From: Fulvimarina manganoxydans | GTDB lineage: Bacteria; Pseudomonadota; Alphaproteobacteria; Rhizobiales; Rhizobiaceae | NCBI RefSeq assembly: GCF_900176465.1 | Contig: NZ_FWXR01000004.1 | Coordinates: forward strand, 124,001 to 188,000 | Reading direction: 5' to 3' | Length of the DNA: 64,000 nucleotides | Position numbers and translations under genes: made by a program | In this document: in pieces, positions 1-7,883 of the stretch | Position numbering within the stretch: position 1 is the first letter of the stretch | Layout: every line of letters begins with the position of its first letter | Notes under the pieces: generated by a model | Told to the model about the DNA's origin: nothing | The model's database searches: none | Seen by the model: the letters and a program-made list of their open reading frames with translations, nothing else

Positions 1-106
1 TTCGTTGACGTTTCGTCACTTGCCTTCGGGCCGCCGAGGGGATCAATCTGCCAGAACCGACGAGCGGACGGCGATGATCTTAGCTCCGCCGAGAAAAGGA
101 TGTGTC

Positions 107-1066
107 ATGACCTGGGCTCCCTGTCCCGATCCCATCCCTGGCGAGGCAGAAAGCGTGGATGCCATCGAAATGGTCATCGTGCCTCGCGCCGTCGATTTGG
201 GCGAGATGGAGGTGCGGCGGGCTTTGCCGTCGCTGAAGCGACAGATGGTCGGGCCATTCATCTTCTTCGACGAAATGGGCCCCGCGGAATTTCTGACCGA
301 TCAGGGTATCGATGTTCGGCCCCATCCCCATATCAATCTGGCGACTGTGACCTTTCTTCTGGAAGGTCAGATCATCCACAAGGATTCGCTTGGGAGCGAT
401 ATCGCGATCGAACCGGGCGCCGTCAATTGGATGCGGGCCGGCAAAGGCATCGTCCATTCCGAGCGCACCGCGCCGGACAAGAAAGCGAGCGGCCAACGTC
501 TTTTCGGGCTCCAGACCTGGGTCGCCTTGCCGGAACAGCTCGAAGAGAGCGATCCCGCCTTCATCCACCATGGCGCGGACGAGCTTCCCGTCGTCGATCT
601 CGGTGGCGGATCGGCCCGGATCATAGCCGGGACGTCCTTCGGGGCCAGATCACCCCTCGAAACGGCCTCCGAGACGCTTCATGTCGACGTCATCTTGCCG
701 GAAGGCGCTCGCGTGCCGATCGAGGTGGGCGTCGAAGAGCGAGCCATCTACACATTATCGGGTACCATCGAGATCGCCGGCCAAAGCTTTGAGCGCGGAC
801 AGCTTCTCATCCTGCGGCCCGGAGATGCGCTGACCGTGACGGCCCGGAGTGACGCCCGTTTCCTCCTCTTCGGTGGAGAGCCAATGGAGGGTCCGCGCTA
901 TATCTGGTGGAACTTCGTCTCGTCGCGCAAAGAGCGGATCGAACAGGCCAAGGAGGAATGGCGCCGAGGACGTTTCGAGACCGTGCCCGGAGACGAGGCG
1001 CATTTCATTCCGCTGCCCGAGACCATCGGCAAGCCGCGTCTGGCCACCGGTCGATCGCACGCCTGA
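107..1066 (+). CDS. Pirin family protein
   Basis: Cupin-type protein of the pirin family, about 319 residues. The N-terminal cupin carries the expected His-rich metal site (HPHINL, then EGQIIHKDS) and the signature WMRAGKGIVHSE; the pirin C-terminal domain follows with a PRYIWWNFVSS ending. Pirins bind Fe(II) and some act as quercetinases or redox-sensing co-regulators; the substrate here cannot be told. The frame stays open to position 5, but the first 34 codons look non-conserved and an AGGA-type ribosome site lies just before the ATG at 107, so that start is preferred. It is followed by paired palindromes and then the convergent fabI. Confidence 0.85.
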   Translation: MTWAPCPDPIPGEAESVDAIEMVIVPRAVDLGEMEVRRALPSLKRQMVGPFIFFDEMGPAEFLTDQGIDVRPHPHINLATVTFLLEGQIIHKDSLGSDIAIEPGAVNWMRAGKGIVHSERTAPDKKASGQRLFGLQTWVALPEQLEESDPAFIHHGADELPVVDLGGGSARIIAGTSFGARSPLETASETLHVDVILPEGARVPIEVGVEERAIYTLSGTIEIAGQSFERGQLLILRPGDALTVTARSDARFLLFGGEPMEGPRYIWWNFVSSRKERIEQAKEEWRRGRFETVPGDEAHFIPLPETIGKPRLATGRSHA

Positions 1067-1086
1067 GGTCGGGTGAGTAAGGCACC

Positions 1087-1190
1087 TAGAGTGAACGCGA
1101 TCGAGTTGGGTCGCATGCTCACTCTAACCTCTTGTTTGTCGTAAGCCGTGATCCAAAAAGTCGATCAACCTTTTGGCGTCTTACTCTAAC
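1087..1190. repeat. Two adjacent intergenic palindromes (REP-like)
   Basis: Between pirin and fabI lie two stem-loops back to back. The first has perfect arms TAGAGTGA (1087-1094) and TCACTCTA (1119-1126) with inner GCGA/TCGC pairing. The second has GTAAG (1141-1145)/CTTAC (1180-1184) enclosing CCAAAA (1153-1158)/TTTTGG (1171-1176). CTCTAAC occurs at the right end of both. The second resembles palindromic intergenic sequences common in Hyphomicrobiales genomes (from memory). It may also end transcription from both convergent genes, though neither side has a long T tract. Confidence 0.6.
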
Positions 1191-1196
1191 GGCGCC

Positions 1197-2045
1197 TCAC
1201 TTCACTTCCGCGTCCTCGTCCGGCCCCTCGACGATCGCCTTGTGATGCTCCTGCTTCTTCAACTCTTCGAGCGAGGGCATCGACATGATGTTGTAGCCAG
1301 AATCCACGTAGTGAATCTCGCCGGTGACGCCGTTCGAAAGGTCCGACATCAGATAGATGGCGGCGCCACCCACCTGATCGATCGTCGTGTTTCGGCGTAG
1401 GGGCGAGTTGTGCCGCTGATAGTTGAACATCAGCCGCGCGTCGGAAACACCGGCGCCGGCCAATGTGCGCACCGGCCCCGCCGAGACGGCGTTGACGCGA
1501 ATATTGCGCGGGCCGTAATCGGCGGCGAGATAGCGGACGGAAGCCTCGAGCGCTGCCTTCGCAACGCCCATCACATTGTAGTTCGGCATCACCCGCACCG
1601 AACCGCCATAGGTCATGGTCAACATCGAACCGCCGTGATTCATCAATTCGGCGGCGCGTTTGGCGATCTCGGTGAAGGAGAAGCAGGAGATCACCATGGT
1701 GCGCACGAAGTTCTCACGCGACGTATCGGCGTAGAGCCCCTTCAACTCACTCTTGTCGGAAAAGGCGATGGCGTGGATGACGAAGTCGAGACCGCCCCAT
1801 TCCTGGCGGATCGTCTCGAAGGCGGTATCGACCGTGGTGACATCCTCGACATCGCAGGGCAGGAGAAGCTTTGCGCCGATCTCTTCGCCGAGAGGTTTGA
1901 CCCGGCGGCCGAAGGCATCGCCCTGATAAGTGAGGGCGATCTCCGCACCCTCGCCAGCAAGCGCCTTCGCCGCGCCCCATGCGATCGAGTTGCGGTTCGC
2001 GACACCCATGACGAGCCCGCGTTTGCCTTTCATCAAGTCCGGCAT
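1197..2045 (-). CDS. fabI: Enoyl-[acyl-carrier-protein] reductase (NADH) FabI
   Basis: Last reduction step of the fatty-acid elongation cycle in the cytoplasm, 282 residues, an SDR fold. The FabI-type cofactor loop GVANRNSIAWG is at residues 14-24; Tyr146, Tyr156 and Lys163 sit at the positions of the E. coli catalytic residues (Y-x6-K). The C-terminus is an acidic and charged tail. It lies 128 bp downstream of fabB on the same strand, so it is probably the third gene of a fabA-fabB-fabI operon that couples anaerobic-type unsaturated fatty acid synthesis with the final reductase. Start taken at the MPDLMKGKRG methionine; an internal Met five residues in is the alternative. Confidence 0.96.
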   Translation of the reverse strand: MPDLMKGKRGLVMGVANRNSIAWGAAKALAGEGAEIALTYQGDAFGRRVKPLGEEIGAKLLLPCDVEDVTTVDTAFETIRQEWGGLDFVIHAIAFSDKSELKGLYADTSRENFVRTMVISCFSFTEIAKRAAELMNHGGSMLTMTYGGSVRVMPNYNVMGVAKAALEASVRYLAADYGPRNIRVNAVSAGPVRTLAGAGVSDARLMFNYQRHNSPLRRNTTIDQVGGAAIYLMSDLSNGVTGEIHYVDSGYNIMSMPSLEELKKQEHHKAIVEGPDEDAEVK

Positions 2046-2173
2046 TCTGCCCCCTTCGATCGCCTAGCCCAGCTGTTCGGGCTCGATCGATTATCGTTCG
2101 TCTGCACCGCGCTCAGGCCTGCCAAGGCGCGGGCGTTCATGCCGGCGCACCGCGCGCAGGCTGTGCGACCGCC

Positions 2174-3388
2174 CTATTCGACCCTCTGGAAGACCAGGCA
2201 GGCATTGGTGCCGCCAAATCCGAAAGAGTTCGAGAGAATTCGGTTCAAGGTCACGCCGTCCTTGCGCTCGCGCTGGATCGGCAGACCCTCGAATTCGGGA
2301 TCCAATTCGTTGATATGCGCGCTCTTGGCGATGAAGTTCTCCTTCATCATCAAAAGCGAATAGATCGCCTCATGGACGCCCGTCGCACCCTGGCTATGGC
2401 CGGTCAGCGCCTTCGTTCCCGAAATCGGCGGTATCTGATCGCCGAAGACCTCGCGGATTGCCGAGGCCTCGGACTTGTCGCCCACCGGCGTCGCCGTTGC
2501 ATGGGGGTTGATGTAGTCGATCGGGCCCTCGAGCCCTTGGAGCGCCATTTTCATGCAGCGCACCGCACCTTCGCCGGAGGGGGCGACCATGTCGGCGCCA
2601 TCCGAAGTCGCGCCATAGCCGACGATCTCCGCCACGATATTGGCGCCGCGCGCTTTCGCCCGCTCGTAATCTTCCAAGACCAGAACACCCGCGCCGCCGG
2701 CGATGACGAAGCCGTCGCGTGCCGCGTCATAGGGCCGTGAGGCTTCGGACGGGCGATCGTTGAAGTCCGACGACAGCGCGCCCATCGCGTCGAACAGCAC
2801 CGACAGTGTCCAGTGCAGATCCTCGCAGCCACCGGCGAACATGAGGTCCTGCTTGCCATAGGCGATCGTCTCGAAGGCGTTGCCGATGCAATGGCTCGAG
2901 GTCGAGCAGGCCGAAGAGATCGAATAGTTGACGCCCTTGATCTTGAACCAAGTGGCAAGTGTCGCGGAGGCCGTCGAGGACATCGCCTTGGGAACGGCCG
3001 TTGGTCCGATCCGCTTCGGACCCTTTTCGCGGGTCGTCTCGGCGGCGTTGACGATGGTGATCGTCGACGCACCGCCCGATCCCATGATGATGCCGGTCCG
3101 CTCATTGGAGACGTCGGAGGGCGACAGGCCGGCCTCGGCGATCGCCTGTTCCATGGCGACATGGTTCCACGCCGTGCCACCGCCGTGAAAGCGCAAAGCG
3201 CGGCGATCGAGCACGTCGGCTGGGTTCAATGTCGGTTTGCCATGGACATGGCTACGGAAGCCAAGCTCCTTGTATTCCTCCGAAAAGCTGATGCCCGAGC
3301 GTGCATCTTTCAAAGATTGCACGACCTCGCCGACATCGTTGCCGATCGGCGAGACGATCCCCATGCCGGTGACGACGACGCGTCTCAT
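2174..3388 (-). CDS. fabB: 3-oxoacyl-ACP synthase I FabB
   Basis: Condensing enzyme (KAS I) needed with FabA for unsaturated fatty acids, 404 residues. The Cys-His-His triad is seen as Cys161 (SSACSTSSH), His296 ([11 protein letters not shown]) and His331 ([10 protein letters not shown]), nearly the E. coli numbering. The frame extends five codons further upstream (to 3403), but [10 protein letters not shown] at 3388 is the usual family start. It lies 179 bp downstream of fabA and upstream of fabI on the same strand; the region 3389-3567 contains no gene that I can see. Confidence 0.96.
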   Translation of the reverse strand: MRRVVVTGMGIVSPIGNDVGEVVQSLKDARSGISFSEEYKELGFRSHVHGKPTLNPADVLDRRALRFHGGGTAWNHVAMEQAIAEAGLSPSDVSNERTGIIMGSGGASTITIVNAAETTREKGPKRIGPTAVPKAMSSTASATLATWFKIKGVNYSISSACSTSSHCIGNAFETIAYGKQDLMFAGGCEDLHWTLSVLFDAMGALSSDFNDRPSEASRPYDAARDGFVIAGGAGVLVLEDYERAKARGANIVAEIVGYGATSDGADMVAPSGEGAVRCMKMALQGLEGPIDYINPHATATPVGDKSEASAIREVFGDQIPPISGTKALTGHSQGATGVHEAIYSLLMMKENFIAKSAHINELDPEFEGLPIQRERKDGVTLNRILSNSFGFGGTNACLVFQRVE

Positions 3389-3567
3389 CCTAGCGCACCT
3401 CATGCTTTGGCTCTCACGACCGCCCCTGCGGGTCTCGCAAGGGAGTCATAGAGCGCGGCGTCCATTCTGCGAGCCACGACCTTCAACAGGGCCGAGCGCG
3501 TGATCTCATTCAAGCGAGACGTTTCGAGCCGCCATGGGTCTCGCAACGCCTTAAACTCGTTCTTTGC

Positions 3568-4089
3568 CTATCCGGCGGGTTCGGCGTCCTTGAACAGACC
3601 CACCCGCATGTCGTTCGCCCGGTAGATGACCTCGCCATCGGCCTTCATCCAGCCATTGGCGATTCCAAGCTTCAGCTTGGAGCGCATGACGCGTTTGAAA
3701 TCGACGCCATATTCCAAGAGCTTGATGTTCGGCGTGACCTGACCGGTGAACTTCACCTCGCCGACGCCGAGCGCGCGTCCGCGACCGGGCTCGCCCAGCC
3801 AGCCGAGAAAGAAGCCGGTGAGCTGCCAGAGCGCATCGAGGCCGAGGCAACCCGGCATCACGGGATCGCCTTTGAAATGGCATTCGAAGAACCAAAGGTC
3901 GGGGCGCACGTCGAGCTCGGCCTTGATCGAGCCCTTGCCGGCCTCGCCGCCATCCTCCAAAACTTCGGTGATTCGATCGAACATCAGCATGGGCGGCAGC
4001 GGCAGCTGCGCGTTGCCCGGTCCGAACAGATCACCCCGCCCGCAGGCGATGAGGTCGTCATAATCGTAGGAGTTCTTGCGCGTCGTCAT
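3568..4089 (-). CDS. fabA: 3-hydroxydecanoyl-ACP dehydratase/isomerase FabA
   Basis: Bifunctional dehydratase and trans-2 to cis-3 isomerase that commits acyl chains to the unsaturated branch. 173 residues, the family's standard length. The hot-dog active site is intact: His71 in FECHFKGDP and Asp85 in [10 protein letters not shown]. First gene of the probable fabA-fabB-fabI unit; its promoter must lie in the 184-bp divergent space before the small exported gene at 4274, with irr beyond. The fabA/irr pairing is typical of Hyphomicrobiales. Confidence 0.97.
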   Translation of the reverse strand: MTTRKNSYDYDDLIACGRGDLFGPGNAQLPLPPMLMFDRITEVLEDGGEAGKGSIKAELDVRPDLWFFECHFKGDPVMPGCLGLDALWQLTGFFLGWLGEPGRGRALGVGEVKFTGQVTPNIKLLEYGVDFKRVMRSKLKLGIANGWMKADGEVIYRANDMRVGLFKDAEPAG

Positions 4090-4273
4090 GAACCGTTCGT
4101 ATCCGCCCCGTAATCCAGTCGGCTTCTTTCGAGCCTTCGTTTCGTTGATTGCGCCTTATCATGCCAATCGCGGCCGTGGAAACCGGGCGGATCGCCGATC
4201 GCGCGTCGTTCGTCGTAAGGATGTGGCGATCTCGGCCCCCGAGACCAGCCCCGATCTGAAGTGCATCGGTCAA

Positions 4274-4714
4274 ATGCAAGGTCTGTTCACCCTGGTTTTG
4301 TCGATTTGCGCCGTCATGATTGGCGCCACGCCCGGCCACGCGCAGGTCTGGCGCCAGAACGGGACGGTCGCGGGGCTTTATGTGGATGGGGCGCCGAATG
4401 GGCTGTTCCTGCGATGCGCAGGCCGGAGCGTGACGGTCAACTTTTCCGGTTTCACGGCGCGTCTGCCGGAGAAGATGACCTACCGCGTCGGCGTCTCGGT
4501 GGATGGGCTGGCGAGAATTTTGCCGACGACGAGTTATCGGCTGCGCGGAAGCAGCGTGCTGGTCCACCAAAGCGATATCGACACGATCAGGCCGTTGATC
4601 GAGGATTTGCGACGCGGAAAGTCCGTCGAAGTGACGACGCCGGCCGGACGCTACGACGTGCCGCTGAAGGGGTCGGCCGCCGCCCTCGATGGTCTCGTTC
4701 GAGGTTGCAGCTGA
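4274..4714 (+). CDS. Small exported protein of unknown function
   Basis: About 146 residues when started at the Met before a clear signal peptide (MQGLFTLVLSICAVMIG, cleavage near GHAQ). The mature part has two cysteines (one in LFLRCAGR, one three residues from the end in RGCS) that could form a disulfide, and a C-terminal pattern (a conserved-looking GRYDVPLKGSAAALDGL) that recalls periplasmic proteins of the IalB type. I do not recognise the family with confidence. The reading frame is open back to 4076, overlapping fabA, but those 66 codons precede the signal peptide and look non-coding. It sits between divergent fabA and irr, an interruption of the usual neighbourhood. Confidence 0.65.
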   Translation: MQGLFTLVLSICAVMIGATPGHAQVWRQNGTVAGLYVDGAPNGLFLRCAGRSVTVNFSGFTARLPEKMTYRVGVSVDGLARILPTTSYRLRGSSVLVHQSDIDTIRPLIEDLRRGKSVEVTTPAGRYDVPLKGSAAALDGLVRGCS

Positions 4715-4812
4715 TCGTTGGAAGGGGATTCGACGCGGCCGGTGTGTTGCGTCTTCCGCAACCGCCACAGGAATCAGGGGGTGACGCACGCTCCTATTTG
4801 TGATCTTGAGCG

Positions 4813-4829
4813 TCCTATATTATGTAGGA
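4813..4829. promoter_or_regulatory. 17-bp near-perfect palindrome before irr (putative operator)
   Basis: TCCTATATTATGTAGGA is a dyad around position 4821 with seven of eight base pairs matched; the central TATTAT could serve as part of a -10 element. It lies 73 bp before the preferred irr start. It does not match the ICE or RirA/IRO motifs as I know them. Possible autoregulatory or iron-response operator; inferred from symmetry and position only. Confidence 0.4.
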
Positions 4830-4901
4830 AGCCGATGGGTGCGCGCGCTTTCAAGCGCTGAGCATCCCAATGCAATGGATACCGATAGGCGATCAGAGGC
4901 A

Positions 4902-5348
4902 ATGAACACCCAAGGGCGGCACCACTCCTTCTGTGTCTTCGAACGTCTGCGCTCCGCCGGCTTGCGGCCGACGCGCCAGCGCGTGGCGCTGTGCAATCTG
5001 ATGTTCGGTAAAGGCGACCGCCATCTCTCGGCCGAGGAGCTTCACGCCGAAGCCCAGTCCGCTGGTGAGCCCGTCTCCCTTGCGACGGTGTATAACACTC
5101 TGCACCAGTTCACCGATGCCGGCCTCGTTCGCCCGCTTTCGGCCGAGGGTCACCGGACCTATTTCGACACCAACACGTCAGACCATCATCATTTCTTCTT
5201 CGAGGACGATGGCGAAATGGTCGATATTCCGGACGGGACTCTGGAACTCGGCCGCTTGCCGTCGCCGCCCGAGGGGATGGAGATCGTCAATGTGGATGTC
5301 GTGGTGCGTCTTCGGAAGAAGTCGGTCGTCGCGGACGCGGCCGAGTAA
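4902..5348 (+). CDS. irr: Fur-family iron response regulator Irr
   Basis: DNA-binding regulator of the Fur superfamily, about 148 residues. The winged-helix part runs through LRPTRQRVAL and SLATVYNTLHQFTDAGLV; the Irr hallmark triple histidine (SDHHHFFFEDDGE, residues 95-97) follows, and the C-terminal half matches rhizobial Irr (EGMEIVNVDVVVRLR). No N-terminal GCPWHD heme regulatory motif of the Bradyrhizobium type is present. In Hyphomicrobiales Irr controls iron and heme genes when iron is low. The frame is open to 4800; ATG 4875 and ATG 4902 are both possible, and 4902 has AGAGG just upstream. A strong terminator follows. Confidence 0.93.
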   Translation: MNTQGRHHSFCVFERLRSAGLRPTRQRVALCNLMFGKGDRHLSAEELHAEAQSAGEPVSLATVYNTLHQFTDAGLVRPLSAEGHRTYFDTNTSDHHHFFFEDDGEMVDIPDGTLELGRLPSPPEGMEIVNVDVVVRLRKKSVVADAAE

Positions 5349-5386
5349 TCATATTAGACGATTCGGTTTTGACTGAGTGTGACAAG

Positions 5387-5416
5387 GGCGGCTGCTTCGG
5401 CAGGCCGCCTTTTTTT
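5387..5416 (+). terminator. Rho-independent terminator of irr
   Basis: Stem GGCGG+CTGC / GCAG+GCCGCC with a single bulged G (5404), closed by a C(UUCG)G tetraloop at 5395-5400 and followed directly by seven T residues (5410-5416). It starts 39 bp after the irr stop codon. Confidence 0.9.
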
Positions 5417-5562
5417 GTTTTGGTGCCGGTAGCGCTCGTTTCGCGATCGGTCGGCTGAAAATGGTCTTTCGCGCTAAATCATTTATCGAGTTGGCGCCGG
5501 CGGCAAGCGACACGGGCAAGTGGGATGCCAGCGATGGTGGTGTCACTTACGCATCCATACCG

Positions 5563-5715
5563 GTCGTCATCCTCGGCCCGTCAGGGCCGGGGACCCACGC
5601 CAAGCCCTGGATGCTGCATCAACTGTCGCCGAAGGGTCGGCGCACATCCTCGAAGGAAGGACGGCATCGAAGTGACCGGCATGGGTCCCCGTGGCTGCGC
5701 CACGAGGATGACGAC
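5563..5715. repeat. Nested 153-bp inverted repeat (REP-like/mobile palindromic element)
   Basis: The ends are perfect 13-bp inverted repeats, GTCGTCATCCTCG (5563-5575) and CGAGGATGACGAC (5703-5715). Inside, a further pair matches 13 of 14 (5588-5601 against 5678-5691, GGGGACCCA core). Each end also has its own hairpin: CGGCCC/GGGCCG (5574-5589) and CGTGGC/GCCACG (5690-5704). GTCATCCTCG-type intergenic palindromes are, from memory, widespread in Hyphomicrobiales. It fills the centre of the 574-bp gene-free gap between irr and the SH3 protein; the open frames there show no protein-like character. Confidence 0.7.
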
Positions 5716-5922
5716 GTGTCGACGCATACGCACTTTTGTGCGACAGCGGACGGGGCGACCAGCCGAGGTCATGCGCGCTTGGTACAAAAGCTCGTGGCAG
5801 AAGCCATTCTTGTCATTCAGCGACGAACGAATGTCTCGCTTAGCTGAACCCGTCCATTGGGACATGCCGATCAATCGCCACTTTTGCGGAGGCGAGACGA
5901 CCTTCGCGAAAAGCCAGTTATC

Positions 5923-6507
5923 CTACTCGAAGCTCTCGTCGGGATAGACGCCCCAAATTTCCGTCTGTCGCACATAGCCGTCGCGATTGGAGATCATGAC
6001 TTCGCACCAGCCGGCTTCGCAGCGCTCCACATTCGAGACGACGCCCGGCTCCATGCGTGCCACCAATGGCGCGTCCAGGGCAGGCTTTGCATAAACGTCC
6101 ACATAGGCCGCCTTGCCCTTCAGCCAGGGCGCGGCAATCGCCGTGCGCGAGCCCGACAGAAGCGAATGATAGACCCAGCCCTCGGTGCCGTCCGAATCGC
6201 GGATGCGGCGCCAGTGATCATATTCCTGGATGATCTCCACCGGCAGTCCAGCCTTGAGATAGAGCCAGTTGACCTTGTTGTCCCGGCTCGGGCCGTTGCG
6301 CACGTTCACGCGCGCCGATTTCAGGCTCACATAGCGTGGCAGGGGAAGCTTCGAATAGCGTCCGAGCTCGCTCGCCTCGGCGGGCGAGGGTGAGAAGGCC
6401 ATAAGCGGCGCGCCGGTCGTGACGAGAAGCGCCGCCACTGGCAGGATCGTCGCGAGGCGACGGGCCAATCGCGTCATCTGAGCCATCGGACAAATACGCT
6501 GAACCAT
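5923..6507 (-). CDS. Exported SH3-like domain protein
   Basis: 194 residues. An N-terminal signal sequence (LATILPVAALLVTTGAPLMA) is followed by two bacterial SH3-like segments: one from about residue 60 (ARVNVRNGPSRDNKVNWLYLKAGLPVEI in part), the second from about residue 125 (AAYVDVYAKPALDAPLVARMEPG). Such domains in periplasmic proteins usually bind peptidoglycan or other wall ligands; no catalytic domain is present. GGAG lies five bases before the ATG at 6507, supporting this start. Divergent from the dehydrogenase at 6695. Confidence 0.85.
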   Translation of the reverse strand: MVQRICPMAQMTRLARRLATILPVAALLVTTGAPLMAFSPSPAEASELGRYSKLPLPRYVSLKSARVNVRNGPSRDNKVNWLYLKAGLPVEIIQEYDHWRRIRDSDGTEGWVYHSLLSGSRTAIAAPWLKGKAAYVDVYAKPALDAPLVARMEPGVVSNVERCEAGWCEVMISNRDGYVRQTEIWGVYPDESFE

Positions 6508-6694
6508 AAAAACTCCGAATGTCGTCCTTTGGGTCGAAATCCTCCGGCAGAGGCGGTCGAGCCATTCGCCCTTGAAGCGACCGACATGGCGGAAACGCTT
6601 TGTTTTGCGCGCTCTGCCTTGCTAGGGAGGCCCTCTGACAGAAGGACCCATGATCGCCGATCTGGGTTAACAACGTCTTGAAGGATCCGAAGCG

Positions 6695-7696
6695 ATGACA
6701 GAGCGCGGCAAGCCGCTCGTGATCATCACGCGCAAGCTGCCCGAGGCAGTCGAGGCGCGGATGGCGGAGCTTTTCACGGTGCGGCTGAATGCCGACGACC
6801 GGCCGATGACCCAGGCCGAACTGGTGGCGGCCGTGCGCGAGGCCGACGTATTGGTGCCGACCGTGACGGACCGGATCGATCGCGGCGTCATCGAACAGGC
6901 CGGCGAAAAGCTGAAGCTCATCGCCAATTACGGCAACGGCATCGACAATATCGACATCGCCGCCGCCCATGCCAAAGGTCTCCACGTCACCAACACGCCC
7001 AATGTCCTCAACGAGGACACGGCCGATATGACCATGGCGCTGATTCTCGCCACGCCGCGCCGGCTGGTGGAAGGCGCCAATCGGCTGCGCGAAGCGGAGG
7101 TTTGGGAAGGCTGGTCGCCGCGCTGGATGCTCGGCCGTCGCATCTGGGGCAAGAAGCTTGGCATTGTCGGGATGGGGCGCATCGGCACGGCGGTGGCGCG
7201 CCGCGCCAAGGCTTTTGGCCTGGAAATTCACTACCACAACCGGCGCCGCGTCGATCCCCAGACGGAAGCCGCGCTCGAGGCCAATTACTGGCAGAGCCTC
7301 GACCAGATGCTCGCCCGCATGGACATCATCTCGGTCAACTGCCCCTCGACGCCGGCAACGTTCCATCTTCTTTCGGCGCGCCGCCTCGCCCTCGTTCAGC
7401 CTCATGCCTTCATCGTCAACACCTCGCGCGGCGAGGTCATCGACGAGAAGGCCATGGTGACGTTGATCGAGGAGGAGCGCCTCGCCGGCGCCGGCCTCGA
7501 TGTCTTCGAGGAGCAGCCCTCCGGCAATCGCAAGCTCATGCGTCTCGCCGCCGCCGGTAAGGTCGTACTCCTGCCGCATATGGGTTCGGCGACGATCGAG
7601 GGGCGGATCGACATGGGCGAGAAGGTCATCATCAACATCCGCACGCTGATGGACGGCCACCGGCCGCCGGATCGGATATTGCCGACGCGCGTGTGA
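6695..7696 (+). CDS. D-2-hydroxyacid dehydrogenase (glyoxylate/hydroxypyruvate reductase type)
   Basis: NAD(P)-dependent dehydrogenase of the D-isomer-specific family, 333 residues. The Rossmann loop is GIVGMGRIGTAVARRAKAFG. The catalytic set is Arg245 (NTSRGEVID), position 274 and His295 (LLPHMGSAT). Position 274, 29 residues after the Arg, is normally Glu in this superfamily (DVFxxEP); here it is Gln (DVFEEQP), as in formate dehydrogenase. The rest, including the C-terminal ATIEGRIDMGEKVIINI segment, is typical of alphaproteobacterial D-glycerate dehydrogenases. Most likely reduces glyoxylate or hydroxypyruvate. A GTTAAC half-site (6667-6672) precedes it. Confidence 0.88.
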   Translation: MTERGKPLVIITRKLPEAVEARMAELFTVRLNADDRPMTQAELVAAVREADVLVPTVTDRIDRGVIEQAGEKLKLIANYGNGIDNIDIAAAHAKGLHVTNTPNVLNEDTADMTMALILATPRRLVEGANRLREAEVWEGWSPRWMLGRRIWGKKLGIVGMGRIGTAVARRAKAFGLEIHYHNRRRVDPQTEAALEANYWQSLDQMLARMDIISVNCPSTPATFHLLSARRLALVQPHAFIVNTSRGEVIDEKAMVTLIEEERLAGAGLDVFEEQPSGNRKLMRLAAAGKVVLLPHMGSATIEGRIDMGEKVIINIRTLMDGHRPPDRILPTRV

Positions 7697-7883
7697 TCCT
7701 CGTCAGGCCCGCATCTGCTCCTACCGATTGGTCATATACGGGGTTCGGGATCGCTCAAGCCGAACCTTCGCTCTATCGCCCACGCCAAGACGCCTCGAAA
7801 AGCTTGGCACGAAACCTGCTCCGGTGACACAGTACCGAATTCTTTCAAGAGTCGGGGGCGGTTTTGGCGATTGGAGACGCGAA

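Noticed and set aside
5461-5947. Overlapping open frames of about 100-140 codons on both strands
   Set aside because: They lie across the nested inverted repeat, have no ribosome site or protein-like composition, and overlap each other in several frames.
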